A stretch of DNA of 64,000 nt from Hyphomonadaceae bacterium (lineage in GTDB: Bacteria > Pseudomonadota > Alphaproteobacteria > Caulobacterales > Hyphomonadaceae). Below, piece after piece: positions 25,482 through 34,468 of the stretch; the stretch's first letter is position 1, and each line of letters begins with the position of its first letter. The position numbers were made by a program, and so were the translations under genes. The DNA lies in assembly GCA_024742355.1 (NCBI GenBank), contig JANSYM010000010.1, positions 118,958 to 182,957 on the forward strand, given 5' to 3'. The notes beneath the pieces were generated by a model. That model had not been told where the DNA came from and did not search any database. It saw nothing but the letters and a program-made list of their open reading frames with translations.

Positions 25482-27110
25482 TCAGCCTTCTATGCCGAGT
25501 GCGTCATATGCGAAGGCGCGGACACCTTTATAGTCCGCTTTGCCGTTTGGGGCGCGTTTGAGATCGTCGGTTACAAGGACGCGTTTGGGCGCCTTGTAAG
25601 CGGCGAGGCGCGTGCGCACAAAGGCTTTCAGCTCGTCCTCGCTGGCGCTGGCATTGTTGGCGAATTCGACCACGCCTGTGACCGCCTGACCCCATTTGTC
25701 GTCCGGGACGCCGACGACAAGCGCATCGCGCACGGCGTCATGTTCCTTCAGGGCTTCCTCGACCTCTTCCGGATAGATTTTCTCCCCGGCTGAGTTGATG
25801 CAGTTCGAGCCGCGTCCAAGCAAGGTCATCGTGCCGTCTTCGGCGACCAGGCACCAATCGCCGGGAATGGCGTAGCGCACACCATTAATCGTCTTGAACG
25901 TCTCGGCGGATTTCTTCTCGTCCTTGTAATAACCGAGCGGGACCGCGCCGCCGCGGGCAATCAGGCCCGGCTGGTCAGAGCCGGGCTGGATTTCCGTGCC
26001 ATCCTCCGCAAACACTTTGCAATGCTCGCCAATCTCGAACTTCGCGGTCTCGACCACGCCGTCAGCTGTGGTGACAGACATGCCGAAGCCAACAGCTTCT
26101 GACGCGCCGAAACTGTCATTCAGGGCGACCTGCGGCAGATGTTCGATCAGACCCTGTTTGACCTCATGACTCCACATCACGCCGGATGACGTGATGCTGG
26201 CGACGCTGGACAAGTCATACTTTCCAGGCGCGTCGTTCAGCACTTTGAGCATTGGTTTGGCAAACGCATCGCCGACAATCGCCATTGCGGTGACGCCATT
26301 GCGCTCAGCCGTCTGCCAAAGCTGTTCGGGGTCGAATTTGGACTTGTTCTCCAGCGTGACGATCGCGCCGCCCATCAGGAAGGCGCCGAGGGCCGTGAAC
26401 AGACCGGTGCCGTGCATCAGCGGGCAGGCCGGGACCTGGCGGCCATGCTTACCGAATTCCTGGACGAAGGCGCGATGCTGCTCCCAGGTCTCGGGTGCGG
26501 CGCCGTAAATCCGTTTCAGGCCATCGAGATTGGCTTCCCGCCAGATCTTGTGCGACCACATCACGCCTTTGGGCATGCCGGTCGTGCCGCCCGTGTAAAG
26601 GAACATCTGGTCATCGGGAGAGCGGTTGATGTCGAGGGGCTGTCCATCGCGTGAATTGGCGAGCGTCTCATAATCGGTCGCAAATTCAGGAGAGTCGCCA
26701 GACCCGCCAACCTCGACCCAGATTTTCACGTTAGACAGGCGTTCATGCACCCGTTCGACATTGTCGCGAAACTCAACATCATAGAGCACGACGGTGCTGT
26801 CGGAATTGTCGATAATGTAGGACAGCTCGTCATCGAGATAGCGATAATTGACGTTCACATGGGTCAGCCGGCCTTTGAAGGCAGCAGCGAGGCCTTCGAC
26901 ATATTCCGGTTGGTTGCGCAGGTAAAAACCAATCTTGTCGCCGCTCTGGGCGCCGCGCTCGCGCAAGGCGCGGGCAACATTGTTCGACCTGGCTGCCATG
27001 TCCGGCCAGGAGACAATCCGGTCGCCATGGATCAAAGCTGGGTCATCAGGCCCTAGATGCCTGGCATTGTCGTCGAGAATGTCTCCGAAATTCCAAATCG
27101 ATCTGGCCAT
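25482..27110 (-). CDS. Acyl-CoA synthetase (AMP-binding enzyme)
   Basis: A 542-residue member of the ANL superfamily that activates a carboxylic acid to acyl-CoA through an acyl-AMP. The AMP-binding loop is YTGGTTGMPKGV near residues 172-183, the adenine-contacting motif is GASEAVG, the ribose-binding aspartate is in PGDWCLV, and the C-terminal catalytic lysine is in RAPNGKADY. It fits medium/long-chain fatty acyl or aryl substrates; specificity is not readable. It is transcribed alone, with the efflux operon behind it and xseA 82 bases ahead. Confidence 0.9.
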   Translation of the reverse strand: MARSIWNFGDILDDNARHLGPDDPALIHGDRIVSWPDMAARSNNVARALRERGAQSGDKIGFYLRNQPEYVEGLAAAFKGRLTHVNVNYRYLDDELSYIIDNSDSTVVLYDVEFRDNVERVHERLSNVKIWVEVGGSGDSPEFATDYETLANSRDGQPLDINRSPDDQMFLYTGGTTGMPKGVMWSHKIWREANLDGLKRIYGAAPETWEQHRAFVQEFGKHGRQVPACPLMHGTGLFTALGAFLMGGAIVTLENKSKFDPEQLWQTAERNGVTAMAIVGDAFAKPMLKVLNDAPGKYDLSSVASITSSGVMWSHEVKQGLIEHLPQVALNDSFGASEAVGFGMSVTTADGVVETAKFEIGEHCKVFAEDGTEIQPGSDQPGLIARGGAVPLGYYKDEKKSAETFKTINGVRYAIPGDWCLVAEDGTMTLLGRGSNCINSAGEKIYPEEVEEALKEHDAVRDALVVGVPDDKWGQAVTGVVEFANNASASEDELKAFVRTRLAAYKAPKRVLVTDDLKRAPNGKADYKGVRAFAYDALGIEG

Positions 27111-27192
27111 GTCTCGCGCACTCCTGGACTGTTCGGGCGCAGCTTAGCGCCTGCTTCGCCCGCGCAAAGTACCGCCGCAGGGGCAAGGGTAT

Positions 27193-28734
27193 CTAAAAAA
27201 GACTGCCCTGGTCGGACGGATCAGATTTCGGGGAAGCCTTTTTTGGCTTGGGCGCAGCGCTCGGCTTGGCGGCCCCGGTGGGGCTCAATTCGACGCTGCC
27301 GTCGGCGAGGGTGACGTCGACCTTGGCCTCTTTGGACACCGCTTTGGCAGACCGGAGTAGTTTGCCGTTCGCATCGCGGACAATCGCATAGCCGCGCCCC
27401 AGGGTCGCCTGATAGGAGAGCGTTTCCAAAAGTTTCGCCTGTGAGGCGAGTACATTGCGACGCTGCTCGAGGTGTCGGAGCACAGCTGGTCGCGCGCGGC
27501 GCGCTGTGTCGACCAGTGCTGCACGAGCGCGCTTGGAATCTGCGACCAGCGGTTCAGGGCGCAGGCGTGAGGCTGTCCGCGCGAAAGCAATTCGCTTCGA
27601 CGAAGCGGCACGCGACAGCGCGGCTCCGAGGCGAGCGGACAGGTTTTCCAGTTTCGCCTGCTTGGCCGCGACGATCTGTTTTGGACTGATCAATCCCGCG
27701 CTGACCGCATCAAGCCGCGCGCGTCGGCGCTCGACCAGGCCGCGAACCGCAAGCGGCAGCCGTTCACCGATCGCGTCATAGCGTTGGCGCTTCGGTTCGA
27801 GCAGGCGCTCGGCACGCGGCAAGCGTGTCGCTTCCAGGCGTTCGCTGCCGCGTTTGATGTAGCGAACCAGCGCGCGTTTCAGGCGTTGGTGACGCTCGCC
27901 GATCTGCAATTGCAGCTCGGACCGGACCGGGACAGCAATCTCAGCCGCGCCGGTCGGCGTTGGCGCGCGGGCATCGGAGACATAATCGATCAGCGTCGTA
28001 TCGGTTTCGTGGCCCACGGCGGAGATAAGCGGGATCTGGCTTTCAAACGCCGCGCGCACAACCTCTTCTTCATTGAACGGCCACAAGTCCTCGATCGAAC
28101 CACCGCCGCGGCCGACGATCAGGACGTCCGGTCGATCGGAGCCGGTCATGGCGTTGAAGCCGCGAATGGCGGCGGTGATTTGCGGGGCGGCCGTGTCGCC
28201 CTGAACCAGAGCGGGCCAGAGAATGACGCGAACCGGGAAGCGGTCGCGGATGCGATGCAGAATGTCTCTGATGACAGCGCCGGTGGGCGAGGTCACGACC
28301 CCGACCGTGCCCGGCAGGAAGGGCAGGGGCTTCTTGTGACGCTCGTCAAACAAGCCTTCTGCCGCAAACTTCTTCTTGCGTTCCTCCAGCAGGGCCATCA
28401 GGGCGCCGACGCCCGCCGGTCGCAAACTGTCGGCGATCAACTGATAGTTGGAGCGTCCAGGATAAGTCGACATCCGACCTGTGGCGATGACCTCCAGACC
28501 TTCTTCTGGGCGAAACGGCAGGCGCGAGACCTGGCCTTTCCACATGATCGTGTTGAGGACCGCTTTGTCATCTTTCAGGTCAGCATACATGTGGCCCGAC
28601 CGCGCGATCGTCACTCGGCCAAGCTCGCCGCGCACCCGGACATGATCATACGCCGTCTCAATCGTACGCTTCAGCGCGGAAGAAAGCTCTGAAACGGTCA
28701 GTTCCGGCATATTGGACGCAGGTGAATCAGCCAT
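27193..28734 (-). CDS. xseA: Exodeoxyribonuclease VII large subunit
   Basis: A 513-residue nuclease subunit that degrades single-stranded DNA together with XseB. The N-terminal OB fold (VRVRGELGRVTIARSGHMYADLKD region) is followed by the catalytic core with GVVTSPTGAVIRDIL, DVLIVGRGGGSIEDLW and ISAVGHETDTTLIDYVSD, then a long coiled-coil of arginine/alanine-rich helices. The last 40 residues are a lysine/proline/serine-rich tail that looks disordered. No xseB is adjacent. Convergence is absent upstream: a small membrane-protein gene diverges from its start. Confidence 0.95.
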   Translation of the reverse strand: MADSPASNMPELTVSELSSALKRTIETAYDHVRVRGELGRVTIARSGHMYADLKDDKAVLNTIMWKGQVSRLPFRPEEGLEVIATGRMSTYPGRSNYQLIADSLRPAGVGALMALLEERKKKFAAEGLFDERHKKPLPFLPGTVGVVTSPTGAVIRDILHRIRDRFPVRVILWPALVQGDTAAPQITAAIRGFNAMTGSDRPDVLIVGRGGGSIEDLWPFNEEEVVRAAFESQIPLISAVGHETDTTLIDYVSDARAPTPTGAAEIAVPVRSELQLQIGERHQRLKRALVRYIKRGSERLEATRLPRAERLLEPKRQRYDAIGERLPLAVRGLVERRRARLDAVSAGLISPKQIVAAKQAKLENLSARLGAALSRAASSKRIAFARTASRLRPEPLVADSKRARAALVDTARRARPAVLRHLEQRRNVLASQAKLLETLSYQATLGRGYAIVRDANGKLLRSAKAVSKEAKVDVTLADGSVELSPTGAAKPSAAPKPKKASPKSDPSDQGSLF

Positions 28735-28872
28735 GCCGGAATCCTAGCTGCCCGATGATCCGTCGTCACCCTCGGAATTTTGAACCTTTTCGTCGCTCGG
28801 CCCGACTAGAGGTATGAGAAACAAGGAATGCACGAAATGGATCTGGGCGCTGTTACGGAAAAAGGAATGGGT

Positions 28873-29343
28873 ATGAGCGCGGATGTCTGGGCGCGTCATG
28901 CCAATCCATGGAGCGGTTGGACACGTGTGCCCTTGCTGCCCGCCTTTGTTGCAGCCATTTGGGCGCGGCAATGGATGGGAATTTGGTGCCTCGCCTCGAT
29001 TGCGGCCTTGCTCGTCTGGACATGGCTTAATCCGCGCGTGTTCCCGAGACCTGCGTCGACTGACAATTGGATGTCGCGCGGCGTGCTGGGGGAGCGCGTC
29101 TGGTTGAACCGCAAGTCCGTGCCCATTCCGAAACACCACGCAGATTGGGCGATCCTGCTCGGCGTCGTTTCCGGCTTGGGGCTCATACCGATGGCATGGG
29201 GATTGTGGCAGTACGAGTTCTGGCCTGTGATGGCAGGCCTGGTCATCGCAATGGGGGGCAAGTTGTGGTTCCTGGACAGGATGGTCTGGCTCTATGCCGA
29301 CATGGCGTCCGAGCGCCCCGATTACCGCGCGATGTTGTACTGA
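28873..29343 (+). CDS. DUF6653-like small membrane protein
   Basis: A 156-residue integral membrane protein of unknown function. Hydrophobic segments are visible at about 15-50 (VPLLPAFVAAIWAR, IWCLASIAALLVWTWL) and 95-130 (WAILLGVVSGLGLIP, FWPVMAGLVIAMGGK), with the conserved-looking AHANPWSGWTR-type start (ARHANPWSGWTRV) and RVWLNRKSVPIPKHH. The start at 28873 has AAGGA six bases ahead; upstream in-frame ATGs at 28828, 28837 and 28867 are weaker. It starts 138 bases from xseA and 41 bases before purD on the same strand, but a functional link is not evident. Confidence 0.72.
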   Translation: MSADVWARHANPWSGWTRVPLLPAFVAAIWARQWMGIWCLASIAALLVWTWLNPRVFPRPASTDNWMSRGVLGERVWLNRKSVPIPKHHADWAILLGVVSGLGLIPMAWGLWQYEFWPVMAGLVIAMGGKLWFLDRMVWLYADMASERPDYRAMLY

Positions 29344-29384
29344 GGGCTTGATCGCAGCGCCAGTCCGGTCCAGTAGCTGCGCCC

Positions 29385-30671
29385 ATGAAAGTTCTTGTTG
29401 TCGGATCGGGCGGCCGCGAACACGCCCTGGCTTGGAAAATCGCGCAGTCTGAGATTGTCGACGAAGTGTTCTGCGTGCCCGGCAATCCGGGCATGGATGA
29501 GATCGGTCCGTGTTTCGACGTCGATCCAATGGATCTGCACAAGATGCAGGAACTGGTCCTGCAAGTGGTGCCTGATCTGATTGTCATTGGCCCCGAGGCG
29601 CCGCTTGCCGTCGGATTGTCTGATGCGCTCCGGGCGCGTGGGTTCGATGTCTTCGGGCCAAGTGAGAAAGCCGCGCAACTGGAAAGCTCGAAAGGCTTCT
29701 CCAAGGACATCATGAAGCGGTTCGATATTCCAACCGCCGCTTATGGCCGGTTCACCGACCTCACCGAAGCGTTGGATTTCCTCGAAACCATGGATGCGCC
29801 TTATGTGATCAAGGCGGACGGGCTGGCCGCAGGCAAGGGCGTCGTCATCTGCGATACGCTTGAGCAGGCGGAAGATGAAGTCGAAGCGATGATGACCGGC
29901 AAGTTCGGCGATGCGTCTGCCGAAGTCGTCATCGAGGAATTCATGGAAGGCGAAGAAGCGTCGATCTTTGTCCTCACCGATGGCGAGGGCGCGATCTACC
30001 TGCCGCCGGCGCAGGATCACAAGCGGGTTGGCGACGGCGATGTCGGCCTGAATACAGGCGGAATGGGCTCTTATGCGCCCGCGCCCGTGGTGACGACGCG
30101 GGTCATGGAGCTGGTCCAGACCCTGATCGTCGAACCGCTTCTATCCGGAATGGCCGACGAGGATATGCCGTATCAGGGCGTCCTGTATGTCGGGATCATG
30201 GTGACGGCGTCCGGACCAAAAGTGGTCGAGTTCAATGCGCGCTTCGGCGACCCGGAATGCCAGGTGCTGATGGCCGGCCTGCCGGGTGATATCGTCCCGG
30301 CGCTGCTGACCTGTGCGACCGGCGGCCTGGTGCATGGTCACCGAGAGATTTCTGACATGATGGGCGTCAATCGCTTCCAGCCAAGCGCCTGCGTGGTCAT
30401 GGCGACAAAAGGTTATCCGGAATCCTATGCCAAGGGCTCGATCATTGAAAACGTCAGCGCGGCGAATGGGATCGATGATGTCACCGTCTTTCACGCCGGA
30501 ACCGACAAGGACAGTGATGGCAAGCTTATCGCCGTCGGTGGCCGGGTCCTGGGCGTGACCGCGACCGGCAAGGACCTCCGCGCTGCTGTCGACAGCGCTT
30601 ATGCCGGCGTCGAGGCCATCGACTGGCCGGAAGGTTTCTATCGCAAAGACATTGGCTGGCGGGCGCTGTAA
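29385..30671 (+). CDS. purD: Phosphoribosylamine-glycine ligase
   Basis: A 428-residue ATP-grasp enzyme of purine synthesis that joins phosphoribosylamine and glycine to GAR. The N-terminal VVGSGGREHALAWKI, the ATP-grasp segment YVIKADGLAAGKGVV near 138-152, GGMGSYAPAP, and VVEFNARFGDPECQ with its metal-binding acids are all present. Length is standard. A GTG-started ACT-domain gene follows only two bases after the stop, so the two are probably co-transcribed. Confidence 0.97.
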   Translation: MKVLVVGSGGREHALAWKIAQSEIVDEVFCVPGNPGMDEIGPCFDVDPMDLHKMQELVLQVVPDLIVIGPEAPLAVGLSDALRARGFDVFGPSEKAAQLESSKGFSKDIMKRFDIPTAAYGRFTDLTEALDFLETMDAPYVIKADGLAAGKGVVICDTLEQAEDEVEAMMTGKFGDASAEVVIEEFMEGEEASIFVLTDGEGAIYLPPAQDHKRVGDGDVGLNTGGMGSYAPAPVVTTRVMELVQTLIVEPLLSGMADEDMPYQGVLYVGIMVTASGPKVVEFNARFGDPECQVLMAGLPGDIVPALLTCATGGLVHGHREISDMMGVNRFQPSACVVMATKGYPESYAKGSIIENVSAANGIDDVTVFHAGTDKDSDGKLIAVGGRVLGVTATGKDLRAAVDSAYAGVEAIDWPEGFYRKDIGWRAL

Positions 30672-30673
30672 GC

Positions 30674-31081
30674 GTGGCTGAGGCAGATCTCTCTAAACTG
30701 CTCGCAACGTTGTCGGTGACGCAGCATGACGGCGTCTGGAGGTTTGAATCCATCGCTGCAGCTGAATCCTCGTGGGCGGAATTGGTGAACCTCCGCGACA
30801 TAAAAGACATCGCGATGCTGTTCCAGGAACAGGAAGGCCTGACTGTTGTTACAAAGGCTGCCAGCGACACACCGGATGAGAATCGCTGGGCCTGGCTGGA
30901 GCTGTCCGTCTTCTCCGATCTGCAAGCGGTCGGCTTTCTGGCGCGCGTGGCGGCGGCTCTGACTGAGATCGGCGTGCCGTGCAATGCCATCGCCGCCTAT
31001 CATCATGACCATATATTCGTGCCGGAATCGCGCGCAGCTGACGCAATCAGCGCCATTGAAGCCTTGCGAGGCGACAGCTGA
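30674..31081 (+). CDS. ACT domain-containing protein
   Basis: A 135-residue small protein built of ACT-like folds (WAWLELSVFSDLQAVGFLARVAAALTE is a typical ACT helix-strand unit; the TVVTKAAS segment begins it). ACT domains bind amino acids or other small ligands and regulate metabolic enzymes, but stand-alone members of this kind have no assigned role. The start is GTG at 30674, two bases after the purD stop. It overlaps no other gene and probably shares the purD transcript. Confidence 0.78.
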   Translation: MAEADLSKLLATLSVTQHDGVWRFESIAAAESSWAELVNLRDIKDIAMLFQEQEGLTVVTKAASDTPDENRWAWLELSVFSDLQAVGFLARVAAALTEIGVPCNAIAAYHHDHIFVPESRAADAISAIEALRGDS

Positions 31082-31158
31082 CCCTGCGTCTGACTTGTCG
31101 CGGGCGGTTGCTTCGCTAAACAGATCTCAGACGAACCCAACACCGCGGGAGGTGCGCC

Positions 31159-32247
31159 ATGGTACATAGTGGCAATGCGCAGGAAATGTTCACCGGCACA
31201 AAAGATGTGGCCGATACGCACAAGTTTGACGAAAGCAATCTCGAAGCCTGGATGGTCGAGAATGTCGAAGGCTTTGAAGGGTCGCTGACCGTCAAACAGT
31301 TCAAGGGTGGGCAATCCAACCCGACTTATAAACTGTTCGCGGGCGGCAAGACCTATGTCATGCGCCGCAAACCGCCTGGGAAACTGCTGCCCTCCGCGCA
31401 TGCTGTGGACCGTGAGTTCCGCGTCATTGACGCGCTGTACCCGCTCGGCTTCCCCGTCGCGCGCCCTTACGGGCTGTGCATGGATGAGAGTGTTGTCGGG
31501 ACGATTTTCTATATCATGGATTGTGTTGAAGGGCGGATCCTGTGGGACGGGACGCTGCCCGGAATGGACCCGGCCGAGCGCCGGGCCATCTATGAAGCCA
31601 AGGTCAAGACATTTGCCGATCTGCACAATGTCGACTGGCGCGCTGCGGGCCTGGAAGGCTTCGGCAAGGAAGGCGACTATATTGCCCGACAGACGCATCG
31701 CTGGACCAAGCAATATGTTGCGTCAGAGACCAAGAAGATCCCGGAAATGGACGCGCTGATCGACTGGCTGCCCAAGAACATTCCGGATGGCGACAAGACC
31801 ACGATCGTGCATGGCGATTATCGCCTCGACAATATGATCCTGCATCCGACCGAGTCGAAGGTTATCGCGGTTCTGGACTGGGAACTGTGCACGCTCGGCG
31901 ATCCGCTGGCAGACTTCACCTATCACCTTATGAACTGGGTGATGCCGAGCTCGGACCCGGCGCGCGGCGCGCTGGTCGATATCGAAGATTTGAAGAGCTA
32001 CGGCATTCCGAGCATGGAAGAGTATACGGCGCTCTATTGTCAGCATACGGGCCGCGATGGCCTGCCGGAGGTTGATTTCTACTTCGCCTATAATGCGTTC
32101 CGTCTGGCGGCGATTTGTCAGGGCATTGTCGGGCGTGTGCGCGATGGCACGGCGTCAAACGCGTCGGCGGCGACAATGGAAGCCCGCGTCGCGCCACTGG
32201 CGCAATTTGCCGCTGACTGTGCGCGCAAGGCCGGGATGGAAGGATGA
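31159..32247 (+). CDS. Phosphotransferase family protein (APH fold, ACAD10/11- and LvaA-like)
   Basis: A 362-residue kinase-like protein. The catalytic loop HGDYRLDNMI with its Brenner motif, the metal-binding DWELCTLGDPLADF, and the N-terminal lobe lysine in YVMRRKPPG are intact. This subgroup resembles the kinase domain of human ACAD10/11 and LvaA of Pseudomonas putida, which phosphorylate 4-hydroxyacyl-CoAs so that the hydroxyl can be removed. Aminoglycoside resistance is not implied. GGGAGG lies before the ATG. Its stop overlaps the start of the hotdog gene by four bases, so they act as a unit, consistent with acyl-CoA chemistry. Confidence 0.86.
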   Translation: MVHSGNAQEMFTGTKDVADTHKFDESNLEAWMVENVEGFEGSLTVKQFKGGQSNPTYKLFAGGKTYVMRRKPPGKLLPSAHAVDREFRVIDALYPLGFPVARPYGLCMDESVVGTIFYIMDCVEGRILWDGTLPGMDPAERRAIYEAKVKTFADLHNVDWRAAGLEGFGKEGDYIARQTHRWTKQYVASETKKIPEMDALIDWLPKNIPDGDKTTIVHGDYRLDNMILHPTESKVIAVLDWELCTLGDPLADFTYHLMNWVMPSSDPARGALVDIEDLKSYGIPSMEEYTALYCQHTGRDGLPEVDFYFAYNAFRLAAICQGIVGRVRDGTASNASAATMEARVAPLAQFAADCARKAGMEG

Positions 32248-33173
32248 GCTTCGACACGCCGATCCAGGAGCAAGGCGGCGTCCTGAGCGGGCCGCTGCGT
32301 GCGCCGGCCAATATGCTGATCGAGCAGGAATATGGCGGGCACAAATCCATCCATGATGATGCCGAAGCCGAACGTCTGGGCTTCCGGGCCGGACCGATTG
32401 AAGGGCCGACCCATTTCAGTCAGTTTGACCCGCTGCTCGTGAATCTCTGGGGGCAGACCTGGTTCGAGCGTGGCTGTATCTCCTGCCACTACAAAAACAT
32501 GGTGGTCGAAGGCGAACAGGTGCGCGTCTTCGTGAAGCCTGAATCCGAGACCCGCGCGACCTGTTGGGCCGAGAAAGCCGATGGCACGCCAGTGCTCGAG
32601 GCGTCGGCGACCCTCGGCCCCGATCATGGTGAGACCCTGCTCGAAGCACGGATGGCCAAGCTGCGTCCGGCAGGTGAGCTGGTCATCCTGTCTGACCTGA
32701 GCGTTGGCATGGTCGGCAAGCAGGACGAACCGATCAAAATGGCGGCGGACCAGAACATGGGCGCGCTGTATCCATTCTCGCTGACCGAAAAGCTCGAGAA
32801 GATCACCGAACGCACTCCCTGGTATAACGATGCGGAGGCCTCGCCCTGGGGCCGCGCCATCATTCCGACCGAGATGATCAGTGTGCTGGCGGAATACACG
32901 AACCGAATGGCAGGCTTTCCTGTGAAGGGACCAGCGATTGGTCTGTTTGCAGACCTCGAGATCCGCTATCTCGACGGCCCTCTCTTTGTCGATGAGGATT
33001 ATCTGATCCGGCGCGAGATTGTGGCGCTCTCGCAAGGGCGGCGAACTGAGAATTACTGGACGCGAACGCGCATCTTTGATGCCACCGGCACGCGGCAAGT
33101 GGCCGAGACATTGCTCAATCACGGTGTGTTGAAACACTCCTATGAGGCTTATCCGCCTGAGCTTCTGGCTTAG
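32244..33173 (+). CDS. Hotdog-fold (MaoC-like) protein
   Basis: A 309-residue protein with a hydratase-like motif, SIHDDAEAERLGFRAGPIEGP near 36-55, like the (R)-specific enoyl-CoA hydratase signature, and a second half (DLEIRYLDGPLFVDEDYLIRREI) that looks like another hotdog unit. Family members hydrate or dehydrate acyl-CoAs. The ATG overlaps the stop of the kinase-like gene (ATGA), implying translational coupling and a joint pathway. Which substrate is used cannot be told. Confidence 0.74.
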   Translation: MSFDTPIQEQGGVLSGPLRAPANMLIEQEYGGHKSIHDDAEAERLGFRAGPIEGPTHFSQFDPLLVNLWGQTWFERGCISCHYKNMVVEGEQVRVFVKPESETRATCWAEKADGTPVLEASATLGPDHGETLLEARMAKLRPAGELVILSDLSVGMVGKQDEPIKMAADQNMGALYPFSLTEKLEKITERTPWYNDAEASPWGRAIIPTEMISVLAEYTNRMAGFPVKGPAIGLFADLEIRYLDGPLFVDEDYLIRREIVALSQGRRTENYWTRTRIFDATGTRQVAETLLNHGVLKHSYEAYPPELLA

Positions 33174-33401
33174 TCAGACAGCACGAAGGACTCTGAACTT
33201 CGATGTGCCTACCCGGCGAGCCGGGCGCTCTTCGAGATTGAGCACTTCAGCCGTCAGCCACTGATAGTGGCGTTCCAGCCGCGTGATCATTTCCAGATCG
33301 AGATCCGGGCGGCTGGCGACATCCTCGCGCCAGGCCTCGATAACCCGCACCTGAGTTTTCAGCCATTCGAGCATGTCGCTGGATTGAAAGTGGTAACACA
33401 T
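33174..33401 (-). CDS. Small hypothetical protein under a Fur-box-like site
   Basis: A 75-residue soluble, probably helical protein (MCYHFQSSDMLEWLKTQVRV, then a second helix around LEMITRLERHYQWLTAEVL), with a basic C-terminus. I do not recognise it. The ATG at 33401 is preferred over a TTG 15 bases upstream, because GGAAGAG stands just ahead. Its stop abuts the stop of the hotdog gene. A 21-bp palindrome close to the Fur consensus ends about 10 bases upstream of the start, so iron control is a plausible inference. Confidence 0.65.
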   Translation of the reverse strand: MCYHFQSSDMLEWLKTQVRVIEAWREDVASRPDLDLEMITRLERHYQWLTAEVLNLEERPARRVGTSKFRVLRAV

Positions 33402-33411
33402 GAGCTCTTCC

Positions 33412-33432
33412 TGCAAATGAGAATGATTTGCA
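33412..33432 (-). promoter_or_regulatory. Fur-box-like palindrome
   Basis: TGCAAAT and ATTTGCA form perfect inverted arms around GAGAATG. The central 19 bases match 13 of 19 positions of the enterobacterial Fur consensus. The site ends ten bases before the start codon of the small protein, a position where a bound repressor would block initiation. Confidence 0.6.
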
Positions 33433-33511
33433 ATTCATGGCATGACTCATTTTTCCATGCAAGTAGGGGGAATGACGTATTTGCGCGCGCCGGTTCTGGC
33501 ACGCATGCCAG

Positions 33512-34345
33512 CTAGCAGTCGGCGTCTTCGAGATCGTTCTTGAAGATATAGGTTTGCGGCGCGATCGGCTCGGTGATCTCTTTGTAGACCTTATTGTTGG
33601 GATCGCCCCAGTTTTGCGCAAAGGCTTCCATGCGCGTGATCCGATCGCCAAGGAAATCACGAACATGGCCAGCATCAAGCATGCCCCAATAGTCTTTCGG
33701 ATCGACCCGGCAATCATAATCGAGCGCGGCGGTCTCCATGCGCGCGCTCACCTGGTCGATATAGGCGATATCTACGTTCTGGCCCTCCAGATGATCGCGC
33801 ATATGGTCGGCGCCGCTGCGATGCATGACATAGCCAAAATCATATCCAAGCTGAGCTGACATCAGAGCGATCGGAGTCGGCGGCGCATCATCTTTCAGCC
33901 AGCCCCACCAGGTCCGGTAATCCATCATAGTGATGCCGTGCACGGCGATGTGCGCGGTGTGGTGGATGTGAACTTCATCAAGTCCGGGTAGGATCACCAT
34001 GGCGCAGGCCGACATGCACTGTCCGGCAATCACGGCAGGTTCGGCGCGATTGTCCAGGATCGTGCTCATGCCGCGCGCTGTGGCGACATTGCCGCCGGGG
34101 CTGGTAATGATAATGCGACTGGCTTCGGGCAGGGAATTCAGTTTCAGGAACTGCTCGGGAAAGATCGCGGCATTGTAGCAGATGACATCCGTGCCCTCGA
34201 GCATGGTCACGCCTTCGGTCTGCAGGCAGCGCTCGACCAGCTGGTCGGTCTCGGCATCGGGACGGTCAAATACCGGCGCGTCCTGCGCCTGCGCAAACGG
34301 GGCAAACGCCAATGCGCCGACGAGCGCAAACAGCCATGATTTCAT
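33512..34345 (-). CDS. Secreted ClpP/crotonase-fold protein (COG3904-like)
   Basis: A 277-residue exported protein. A signal peptide (MKSWLFALVGALAFAPFAQA) precedes the mature part. The core shows a ClpP/crotonase-like oxyanion strand (IIITSPGGNVATARGMSTIL) and a GQCMSACAMVILPG motif in which the serine sits where periplasmic ClpP-like proteins carry the nucleophile. It therefore may be a serine protease, though a histidine and aspartate cannot be assigned with confidence. Cysteines C41, C57, C110 and C114 could form disulfides in the periplasm. Its start diverges from the amidohydrolase gene with 123 bases between. Confidence 0.75.
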   Translation of the reverse strand: MKSWLFALVGALAFAPFAQAQDAPVFDRPDAETDQLVERCLQTEGVTMLEGTDVICYNAAIFPEQFLKLNSLPEASRIIITSPGGNVATARGMSTILDNRAEPAVIAGQCMSACAMVILPGLDEVHIHHTAHIAVHGITMMDYRTWWGWLKDDAPPTPIALMSAQLGYDFGYVMHRSGADHMRDHLEGQNVDIAYIDQVSARMETAALDYDCRVDPKDYWGMLDAGHVRDFLGDRITRMEAFAQNWGDPNNKVYKEITEPIAPQTYIFKNDLEDADC

Positions 34346-34468
34346 GTTGGATCCTTTCCTGACGGTTCAATCATGCGTGAAGATTCCGGCAAATCCAAGG
34401 CTTTACCTACCGCCATGACTTGCCCAATCGGGCAGGGGCGTTCAAGTTGCCGCAAACGGGAGAGAGAC

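Noticed and set aside
28744..29529. A 261-codon minus-strand frame opposite the DUF6653-like gene and purD
   Set aside because: The plus-strand proteins have membrane segments and known motifs; the minus frame is proline/arginine-rich and unrelated to anything.
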